Assembly (NCBI GenBank): GCA_022842255.1
Contig: JALHPW010000010.1
Span: 5,899 to 11,476 of the forward strand
Source: Saprospiraceae bacterium
GTDB lineage: Bacteria > Bacteroidota > Bacteroidia > Chitinophagales > Saprospiraceae
Direction of reading: 5' to 3'
Length of the DNA stretch: 5,578 bases
Of this stretch, positions 1 to 5,013 are shown piece after piece (positions within the stretch are counted from its first letter, which is position 1; every line of letters begins with the position of its first letter). The position numbers were made by a program, and so were the translations under genes. The notes under the pieces are model-generated. The model saw only the letters and a program-made list of their open reading frames with translations. It did not search any database and was not told where the DNA came from.

Positions 1-1152
1 AGGGTTGGCGCCCAAGCCAAAATCCCAGTGCCAATTGACAATGGTGCCGTCATTCGTATAGGAGGAGTCCGTCACCACGATTTCTTCTCCCAGGCATATT
101 TTTTTGTCTGGCTCGTCGGTCATAAAATTGGCAGTCGTTGCGCCTTGGAAAAGGGCTTCTGGACCCCATTCCAGGGTGAACCCATTGCCTACTGCCGTAA
201 AGTTGTTGACCACCAAGGCGTAGGTGGCACCCGGCGTCAGGGTCAAAAAACGCAAAAAATTGTCCATCCCCGCAGCGCAGCCCGGAGGTTGGTTGAGGTC
301 TGTAGCCGTCAAATTAAGTCCGGTAGGGCCCATACAAGGGCTGGTGGGGCCAAAATCGCCCGCAGCCATACAGCGTTCCACGATTTTTCCAGTACAATCG
401 CCAGGGCCATTGGGAAGACGATACAGCACAAAGTCAAGGTCGTCGTTCGGGTCGTTCGGCGTCAAGGTAAACGTCAGTTTGCCAGCATTGGCTGCGGTAA
501 AAACATACCAGGCAGAACTGGATTCTCCACCCAAACCCTGAAAACAAAGCGCGTCGTTCATCTCAAACGGGTCATTGCCGGCGTTGTACACAGATTCGAC
601 TTCAATAGGATTTTTGCTGCAAACAAAGGTGGCCGTTGGGCAGTCGCCCGAAACCACGTTAATCACGTCCTTGTTTTCGACGCAGAGTTGAAACAATCCC
701 GGTAAAACGCCATCCACCCGGATGAAGTATTGTTGCCCAACTACCAAGTCGGCCACAAAAAGTGGGAGGTTGTTGGCAAAATTTTGGTCAAATGCGCAAC
801 CCAATTCGGTCAGGTTGTTGCAATCTCCACTGTACAAAGCTACCTGTGGGCCAAACATGGTGCCAGTTGGGTTGCTGGGCGTTTGGCCTTTGACAATAAT
901 CGCCACATCGGGCGCCACAGCCGTAAATGTGTACCAAAGGTCAAATCCTACATTGGAAAAACAGCTAGGGAAAGCTTGTGGGCTTGGGGTTGCAGCTGAA
1001 TTGTCCTCCCCAGGATCGGCAGTACAAAAATCAGTCGGGTCGCTGATGACGCTTGCCCCGCTGCATTCATCATTGGGCTGTGCCCAGAGGGTAGGGGAGA
1101 GTAGGATAAAAAACAGAAAGCAAAGAAGGGTATTGGTTCGAGTCATTTGCAT
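1..1152 (-). CDS. Secreted multi-module protein with PKD-like domain, N-terminal part (partial at left edge)
   Basis: The frame is open from an ATG at 1152-1150 to the left edge, giving 384 residues without a stop. Residues 1-24 look like a type I signal peptide: TRTN, then a hydrophobic LLCFLFFILL core and an LWA|Q cleavage site. The mature protein opens with NDEC (27-30), a motif I know from secreted Bacteroidota proteins. Two related modules follow. The first (about 27-160) has WYTFT at 93-97, an ALYSGDC motif and a QQYFIRVDG strand. The second (about 165-329) has WYVFT at 215-219, FVLYRLPNGPGDC, TPGATYALVV and ends FTLEW. Many Cys residues are spread through both. From about residue 335 a PKD-like domain begins, with the typical WHWDFGLG at 374-381. 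Such proteins are usually surface-exposed or secreted, often by the type IX system, whose C-terminal sorting domain would lie outside this window. An alternative start is Met3 at 1146. Specific function is unknown. The gene diverges from the lysE-like gene across 93 bp. Confidence 0.88.
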   Translation of the reverse strand, partial: MQMTRTNTLLCFLFFILLSPTLWAQPNDECSGASVISDPTDFCTADPGEDNSAATPSPQAFPSCFSNVGFDLWYTFTAVAPDVAIIVKGQTPSNPTGTMFGPQVALYSGDCNNLTELGCAFDQNFANNLPLFVADLVVGQQYFIRVDGVLPGLFQLCVENKDVINVVSGDCPTATFVCSKNPIEVESVYNAGNDPFEMNDALCFQGLGGESSSAWYVFTAANAGKLTFTLTPNDPNDDLDFVLYRLPNGPGDCTGKIVERCMAAGDFGPTSPCMGPTGLNLTATDLNQPPGCAAGMDNFLRFLTLTPGATYALVVNNFTAVGNGFTLEWGPEALFQGATTANFMTDEPDKKICLGEEIVVTDSSYTNDGTIVNWHWDFGLGANP

Positions 1153-1245
1153 GGATATTTGTCTGTTCAAAAAGTATGGCAAAAGTGGGAAAAGTTTGTG
1201 GTTGCTTGTTGCCTATTTGTATTTTCCAAAATCAAAAAATTACAA

Positions 1246-1854
1246 ATGCTAATTCTGGCAGCAGGATTTGTCTTGAGCCTGATGGGCTCTTTACCTCCCG
1301 GACTCATTAGTTTGACGGTTGCCCAGACCTCTATCTCGAAGGGAATGGCCGCGGCTTTGGTGTTGGCCTTGGGGGCAGCTTTGGCCGAATTTTTCCAGGC
1401 TTGGGCCGCTGTGGTGCTTACGGATTGGTTCTTGAGTCATCCCAGTGTGGAACGGGGTTTTCAATGGGTGGCGGTATTGGTGTTTTGGAGCTTGGGGCTA
1501 TACCTGCTTTTTTGGGCAAAAACACCGGCCTCTCCAGTTGGAACTACCACTTTGAATTTGCGCGGGCAATTTTACAAAGGATTGATTATAAGCGCTTTTA
1601 ACTTGTTGGCGGTGCCGTATTGGTTTGTGTATTGTGGCTGGCTACGGGTGGAAGGTTACTGGGAGGAAGGCTTGTTTTTTACCTTGGTTTTTTCCTTGGG
1701 GGTGTCTATTGGAACCCTGTTCGCGCTGGGCCTTTACGCTTGGTTGGGGCAGGTGATTTTACATCGTTCGGCGTTGTTGGCTCGGTATGCGAATCGATTG
1801 ATTGGGCTGATTTTTTTGGGTTTGGGAGCTAAGGTTTTTTTTGAGCTGATTTGA
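1246..1854 (+). CDS. LysE/RhtB family membrane exporter
   Basis: A 202-residue, strongly hydrophobic inner-membrane protein with about six predicted transmembrane segments (roughly residues 2-22, 34-58, 70-90, 112-132, 143-168 and 183-201). The N-terminal pattern GSLPPGLISLTVAQTSISKG, the small-residue-rich second helix (AAALVLALGAALAEF) and the FNLLAVPYWFVY segment at 119-129 fit the LysE/RhtB translocator family. Family members export amino acids or related small molecules; the substrate here cannot be predicted. The length matches the usual 200-210 residues. I chose the ATG at 1246 because the protein then begins directly with helix 1. The longer reading from a TTG at 1147 would add 33 residues that overlap the divergent gene's start and resemble no family N-terminus. 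There is no Shine-Dalgarno sequence. The gene is 115 bp upstream of batB on the same strand, and no clear terminator is visible between them. Confidence 0.85.
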   Translation: MLILAAGFVLSLMGSLPPGLISLTVAQTSISKGMAAALVLALGAALAEFFQAWAAVVLTDWFLSHPSVERGFQWVAVLVFWSLGLYLLFWAKTPASPVGTTTLNLRGQFYKGLIISAFNLLAVPYWFVYCGWLRVEGYWEEGLFFTLVFSLGVSIGTLFALGLYAWLGQVILHRSALLARYANRLIGLIFLGLGAKVFFELI

Positions 1855-1872
1855 GTTTTCAGTGTTACGGGG

Positions 1873-1903
1873 ATTTCACGCCACGACGCTACGACGCTAC
1901 GTT
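1873..1903 (+). repeat. 31-bp intergenic direct repeat, copy 1
   Basis: First of two 31-bp copies in the lysE-batB spacer. It begins ATTTCACGCCACG and contains the 8-nt unit CGACGCTA twice in tandem. It matches copy 2 (1916-1946) at 27 of 31 positions with no indel, and the copy-to-copy period is 43 bp. It probably belongs to a dispersed intergenic repeat family, but dispersal cannot be tested from this window. Confidence 0.8.
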
Positions 1904-1915
1904 AGGCAGGTTTAA

Positions 1916-1946
1916 ATTTCACGCCACGGTGCTACGGCGCTACATT
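1916..1946 (+). repeat. 31-bp intergenic direct repeat, copy 2
   Basis: Second copy, also starting ATTTCACGCCACG. It differs from copy 1 at four positions, all transitions (A/G, C/T, A/G, G/A). It ends 23 bp before the preferred batB start codon. Its left end (ATTTCAC) could pair with GTGAAGT at 1947-1953 through a 7-bp stem including one G-U pair, but the 24-nt loop makes this weak. Confidence 0.8.
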
Positions 1947-1957
1947 GTGAAGTGATG

Positions 1958-1965
1958 TACATTTG
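1958..1965 (+). promoter_or_regulatory. Candidate Bacteroidota-type -7 promoter element
   Basis: TACATTTG matches the Bacteroidota sigma -7 consensus TAnnTTTG exactly. No convincing TTTG -33 box is visible at the expected distance. The box ends only 4 bp before the ATG at 1970, so a transcript from it would be leaderless or would start inside the gene. It may be a chance match in AT-rich sequence. Confidence 0.25.
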
Positions 1966-1969
1966 CGGT

Positions 1970-2983
1970 ATGTTCCAATTTCAGCATCCTGCTTATTTGT
2001 GGCTCCTGGCATCGGTGCCGATTTTGCTGTTGCTCCTGCTGGGCTACCAGTTTTGGCGGCGAAAGGCAATGGTCCGTTTGGGCGACACCTCACGTTTGTT
2101 GCCTGAATTTTCATCATTTAAGTTTTGGGTGAAGGGATTTTTACTCCTTTTTTCAATTGCTTTTTTGGCTGTTTCCTGGGCGAATCCGCAGAAAGGCGCA
2201 AAAAAGCAAACCACCACCCAGAAGTCTGCAGATGTGTTCATCGCGCTCGATATTTCACAAAGTATGCTCTGCCGGGATGTGGCCCCCGATCGGTTGGAAT
2301 TGACCAAGATTTTTGCACAAAAACTGGTGCAATCCCTTGAAGGTGAACGAATAGGATTGATTTTTTTTGCGGGGAACGCCTTTCTTGCAGTGCCGCTTTC
2401 CACCGATTATCCTTTTGTGCTGCAAAGCATCCAAAGTGCAAATCCGGACTTATTGACCGAACAGGGCACGGCCATTGCTTCCGCCCTGGAGCTGGCCGAA
2501 AAGTCCTTTGAGGCCGAACCCGGCGGTGGGCGTGCCGTGGTGCTGATCACCGATGGGGAAAACCACGACGAGGAAGCGCTCGATGCTGCCAAAAAATCCT
2601 TTGATAACGGTACCATCATACTGGCTGTGGGCGCAGGAACGGCCAACGGAGGCCCCATTCCAACCAGCGAATGGGAAGGGAGTCAATATAAGCGGGATGA
2701 AAAGGGCGAAATTGTACGTACCCGGCTCAACGAAGATTTGCTGCGCAAAATAGCCCTGGCTGGCGGCGGACAATCGTTGAACATCAGTCAAAGCGACCGA
2801 GCGGTTGCCACCATTGAACGCGAAGTGGGAAATCTTGAAAAACGGGCCATGGAAGTACGGTCGTCCAGCGAGATGGAGTCCTGGTACCAATGGTTTTTAT
2901 TGCCCGCCTTGCTGTTGTTGGGACTGGAAACCGCGCTTTCATTTTGGAAAAAACCATCCCCACAATCAATCAATAACCCATGA
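1970..2983 (+). CDS. batB: BatB-like membrane-anchored von Willebrand factor A protein
   Basis: A 337-residue protein with two N-terminal membrane helices (about 9-29 and 51-70), a von Willebrand A domain (about 87-270) and a C-terminal helix (about 305-325), the standard BatA/BatB layout. The metal-binding MIDAS site looks intact: DxSxS at D94-S96-S98, the Thr of PLSTDY at 145 and the Asp of LITDGEN at 195. The C-terminal half (GPIPTSEW..Y..DEKGEIVRTRLNEDLLRKIA) resembles BatB more than BatA, and batC follows directly, supporting BatB. The family is named after Bacteroides aerotolerance genes; members are thought to act at the envelope in stress tolerance or protein assembly, with the exact role unsettled. 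I chose the ATG at 1970 because MFQFQHPAYLWLL is the usual family N-terminus; ATG 1955 and GTG 1952 would add only 5-6 atypical residues. The stop overlaps the batC start (ATGA), implying translational coupling. No moxR or batA precedes it. Confidence 0.9.
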   Translation: MFQFQHPAYLWLLASVPILLLLLLGYQFWRRKAMVRLGDTSRLLPEFSSFKFWVKGFLLLFSIAFLAVSWANPQKGAKKQTTTQKSADVFIALDISQSMLCRDVAPDRLELTKIFAQKLVQSLEGERIGLIFFAGNAFLAVPLSTDYPFVLQSIQSANPDLLTEQGTAIASALELAEKSFEAEPGGGRAVVLITDGENHDEEALDAAKKSFDNGTIILAVGAGTANGGPIPTSEWEGSQYKRDEKGEIVRTRLNEDLLRKIALAGGGQSLNISQSDRAVATIEREVGNLEKRAMEVRSSSEMESWYQWFLLPALLLLGLETALSFWKKPSPQSINNP

Positions 2984-3756
2984 AATACGGCATTTTTTTT
3001 CTTTTTTTGGGGTTGCTTTGCTCGGATTTATCCGCACAATCCACCCACAGTCCCCTCCGGAAAGGCGATCGAGCCTACGACCGTGAGCAGTACAAATCAG
3101 CTGAAAAACAATACCGAATCGCGGCCGACCGCGACATGGGCAATCCACAAGCCTTGTATAATCTGGGCAACACCCTTTACCAACAAGGGAATTTTGAAGA
3201 TGCCCAACAACGGTTTGAACAAGCTGCAGAGGGGGCCGTGAAAACCAATGACAAGGCCGATGCCTTCCACAATCTTGGGGACTCCTTTTTGAAACAACGC
3301 AAGTACAAAGAAGCGGTACAGGCTTACGAGCAGAGCCTACGCCTTCGACCAGCCGACGAAGGCACCAAACAAAACCTTCAAATGGCTAAAAAGCGGCTCC
3401 GGGAAGAAGAACAGAAGGAAAAAGAGAAAAAAGACCAGCAACAGCAGCAACAGCAAAATCAACAACAACCCAATCAGCAGGACCAACACAATCCGCAACA
3501 AAACCCGCAACAAAACCCTCAAAACCAGCAAGATAAGCCACAAGAGCAACCCAATCAACCGGAGCAAAACCCAGCAGGTCAGCCTCAGCAACCTAAGCCT
3601 GAGCAAACCCAAAAACAAGAAGAACAACGTTTGAAAAAAGAAGATGCCAAACGGCTGCTCGAAACCGCCATTGGACCGGACGACCGAAAAAACGCAAAAA
3701 AATACCGAGCCGCCCAACAACAATCCAAACCAAAAGGCCCGCGTAAGGACTGGTGA
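2980..3756 (+). CDS. batC: BatC-like periplasmic TPR protein with Q/N/P-rich linker
   Basis: A 258-residue protein. Residues 1-19 form a signal peptide (MKYG, a hydrophobic FFLFLGLL core, then DLSA|Q). There is a Cys at 14, but no proper lipobox, so a soluble periplasmic form is more likely than a lipoprotein. Residues about 24-125 hold three TPR-like helical pairs: RKGDRAYDREQYKSAEKQY, ALYNLGNTLYQQGNFEDAQQRF and AFHNLGDSFLKQRKYKEAVQAY. A charged helix (about 136-152) follows, then a low-complexity Gln/Asn/Pro linker (about 153-210). The conserved tail runs EDAKRLLETA to a final KDW, as in other BatC proteins. TPRs mediate protein-protein contacts, so BatC probably partners BatB in the periplasm. 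The start is fixed by the ATGA overlap with batB. The linker is unusually Gln-rich, with DNA-level repeats, and is the part most likely to vary in length between strains. Confidence 0.9.
   Translation: MKYGIFFLFLGLLCSDLSAQSTHSPLRKGDRAYDREQYKSAEKQYRIAADRDMGNPQALYNLGNTLYQQGNFEDAQQRFEQAAEGAVKTNDKADAFHNLGDSFLKQRKYKEAVQAYEQSLRLRPADEGTKQNLQMAKKRLREEEQKEKEKKDQQQQQQQNQQQPNQQDQHNPQQNPQQNPQNQQDKPQEQPNQPEQNPAGQPQQPKPEQTQKQEEQRLKKEDAKRLLETAIGPDDRKNAKKYRAAQQQSKPKGPRKDW
3495..3518 (+). repeat. 12-nt tandem duplication inside the batC linker
   Basis: GCAACAAAACCC occurs twice back to back (3495-3506 and 3507-3518), encoding the PQQN repeats of the BatC linker. The unit is a multiple of three, so copy-number change would keep the frame. 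It is embedded in a longer CAA/CAG-rich stretch of about 170 bp. Confidence 0.75.
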
Positions 3757-3770
3757 GCACTATTCAAACC

Positions 3771-4058
3771 ATGCAAAACAAGGATTCGATTTCAAGGATA
3801 TCAGAGCAGGTACTCGCCTTTCAAGCCTGGGAAAGGCCTTGGGAGTTTCGCCATTTCGTTTTGAGTCAATTATCTGAAGAAAACGATGCAATCCGTTTTG
3901 AAGCCATTTGGGCCGTCACCATGAAGCCGGAAAATTGGAGTCAGGAAGATTTGAGCATCTGTGCTCAAAAAACTGCCGAAATGCTGCAAAATAGGCTCGG
4001 CTTAAGCGAATTGGTAGCAAATCAGCTGGTTAACGCTGCTGCATACCAGTGGAAATAG
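3771..4058 (+). CDS. Small unrecognised protein at the end of the bat cluster
   Basis: A 95-residue ORF from ATG 3771. An equally possible GTG start at 3753 would give 101 residues and a GTGA overlap with the batC stop, the same coupling style as batB-batC. I do not recognise a family. The protein looks soluble and mainly helical, with no signal peptide or membrane segment. It is rich in aromatic residues, with four or five Trp: W20 and W24 in AFQAWERPWEFRHFV, W47 in FEAIWAVTMKPENW (the last W being 56), and W94 in the C-terminal AAAYQWK. Amphipathic segments (SEQVLAF, DLSICAQKTAEMLQNRL, SELVANQLVNAA) suggest a compact helical bundle. Its position suggests co-transcription with batBC, but a cytoplasmic protein does not obviously fit the envelope role of BatB/C. 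Codon use and base composition look like the neighbours. It converges on the DUF2520 gene, with 26 bp between stop codons. Confidence 0.72.
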   Translation: MQNKDSISRISEQVLAFQAWERPWEFRHFVLSQLSEENDAIRFEAIWAVTMKPENWSQEDLSICAQKTAEMLQNRLGLSELVANQLVNAAAYQWK

Positions 4059-4084
4059 GGCACGATGCCAGGCCTTTGCTCCAA

Positions 4085-4858
4085 TCAACTACGTAAATCG
4101 GGGTTGATGTTTTCCGATAATTCCCTGTAAATTTCTTGCCAATCCGGGTGGTCTCCCAACAAATTTAGATGTCGGCGGACCGTATCCACATCACCTCGCA
4201 TGGCGGGCCCAGTTTGCATCCGTGCGGGAGAATCTTGCAAGGCCTTGGCCAAGGTTTCTTCCATGAGCGGGTGCAAGAGCTCAAAGGGCAGGTCTTTTTC
4301 GTCCAAAATTTTCTCGGCAATGGCAAAACAACGGTTGGCAAAATTATTGGCAAAAACCGCCGCCACATGGAGCAAAGCCCGTTGTTCGTCCGTGACATGG
4401 TACACCAGGTTGCCGATGGTTTTAGCAATTTTTTTCAACAAAAGCACATCCGAATCCGATTGGGCGTCCACGCAAAACGGAATTTTTGACCAGACGGGCG
4501 TGTGTTCCAGGGAGAAAGATTGCAGGGGATAAAATACGCCATATCGCTCAAAATAGGGTTTCAAAATGGCACCGGCAGTCCCGCCCGAAGTATGGGTCAC
4601 CAGGGTATCCTGAACATAAGGAGCAAAGGCCTTTGCAACCTCTTCAATAGCATCGTCTCGGACTGCAATGATAATCCAATCCGCATCGGGCAGCACTTCT
4701 GCCGGCGAATCAGACCATGTGGCTTGAAGGCTATCAGCCAAGGTCTCGGCGTTTTCTGCCGTGCGACTGATTACCTGCGACACCGGTAAGCCCTTGCTTT
4801 TCAAGCGTTTGCCTAAATGCCAAGCAATCCGGCCTGCCCCAACTATTACAATCTTCAT
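4085..4858 (-). CDS. Rossmann-like and DUF2520 domain-containing protein (putative NAD(P)-dependent reductase)
   Basis: A complete 257-residue protein. The N-terminus MKIVIVGAGRIAWHLGKRL contains the dinucleotide-binding loop GAGRIA (7-12) of a Rossmann fold, followed by the second strand with SRT (31-33) and the fourth strand DADWIIIAVRDDAI (58-71). HTSGG (89-93) and YPLQSFS (110-116) are motifs of this Rossmann-like family. The C-terminal helical DUF2520 domain (about 125-255) has HVAAVFANNFANR (164-176) and TGPAMRGD (216-223). The architecture resembles 6-phosphogluconate and pyrroline-5-carboxylate reductase-type enzymes, in which the C-terminal domain completes the active site, but I know of no assigned substrate. 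Length is typical for the family and the protein appears cytoplasmic. The start is a clear ATG with the glycine loop close behind. Upstream is the heptamer repeat region, then hemE on the same strand 143 bp away. A weak promoter-like TACTTTCG lies at 4918-4911, reading minus, one mismatch from TAnnTTTG. Confidence 0.93.
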   Translation of the reverse strand: MKIVIVGAGRIAWHLGKRLKSKGLPVSQVISRTAENAETLADSLQATWSDSPAEVLPDADWIIIAVRDDAIEEVAKAFAPYVQDTLVTHTSGGTAGAILKPYFERYGVFYPLQSFSLEHTPVWSKIPFCVDAQSDSDVLLLKKIAKTIGNLVYHVTDEQRALLHVAAVFANNFANRCFAIAEKILDEKDLPFELLHPLMEETLAKALQDSPARMQTGPAMRGDVDTVRRHLNLLGDHPDWQEIYRELSENINPDLRS

Positions 4859-4864
4859 CTTAAG

Positions 4865-4910
4865 TATGATGTATGATGTATGATGTATGAACTATGATGT
4901 ATGAACGATG
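4865..4910 (+). repeat. Short degenerate heptamer array (TATGATG), inverted relative to the main array
   Basis: Six heptamers plus four bases. Units 1-3 and 5 are TATGATG; units 4 and 6 are TATGAAC; the remnant is GATG. TATGATG is the reverse complement, in rotation, of the CATACAT unit of the array at 4926-5013. The uninterrupted 26 nt at 4865-4890 can pair perfectly with many registers of that array. The repeat starts 6 bp upstream of the DUF2520 start codon, so it fills that gene's leader region. Confidence 0.92.
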
Positions 4911-4925
4911 CGAAAGTAGTAGTTT

Positions 4926-5013
4926 CATACATCATACATCATACATCATACATCATACATCATACATCATACATCATACATCATACATCATACATCATAC
5001 ATCATACATCATA
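4926..5013 (+). repeat. Heptanucleotide tandem array (CATACAT)n, 12.6 copies
   Basis: Twelve perfect copies of CATACAT plus CATA, 88 bp without a single mismatch. The array runs into the hemE coding end: on the minus strand its last 12 bp encode the final DV, part of the preceding Tyr codon and the TGA stop (5004-5002). Perfect heptamer arrays of this kind recall the short tandemly repeated repetitive (STRR) sequences described in filamentous cyanobacteria; relation to those is not implied. Perfect identity suggests recent expansion by slippage and likely length variation. Confidence 0.95.

Noticed and set aside
28..705. Long plus-strand open frame of 225 codons (and overlapping 105-, 176- and 89-codon frames) opposite the secreted-protein gene
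   Set aside because: The opposite strand carries a continuous 384-codon frame with a signal peptide and recognisable modules. The plus-strand translations are rich in Arg, Lys and His, resemble no family and are typical antisense shadows.
1153..1245. Divergent promoters between the secreted-protein gene and the lysE-like gene
   Set aside because: The gap holds near-matches (TACTTTTTG on the minus strand at 1176-1168 with a 3-nt gap instead of 2; TATTTG on the plus strand with no gap), but neither fits TAnnTTTG, and no paired -33 box is convincing. Promoters probably exist here but cannot be placed.
1147..1245. N-terminal extension of the LysE-type protein from TTG 1147
   Set aside because: The added 33 residues overlap the start of the divergent gene, need a rare start codon and precede a family-typical N-terminus beginning at ATG 1246.
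2450..2890. Minus-strand 146-codon frame within batB
   Set aside because: It lies antisense to the VWA domain with its intact MIDAS motif; no family resemblance and no start context.
3337..3723. Minus-strand Leu-rich 128-codon frame resembling a membrane protein
   Set aside because: The Leu/Val repeats are the antisense of the CAA/CAG-rich batC linker, which gives TTG/CTG codons; batC itself is well supported.
4059..4084. Rho-independent terminator between the convergent genes
   Set aside because: The only hairpin is a 4-bp GGCA/TGCC stem (4059-4069) with no following U-tract in either direction; too weak to call.
4865..5013. CRISPR array
   Set aside because: The units are contiguous 7-mers with no spacers, so this is a microsatellite-type array, not CRISPR.
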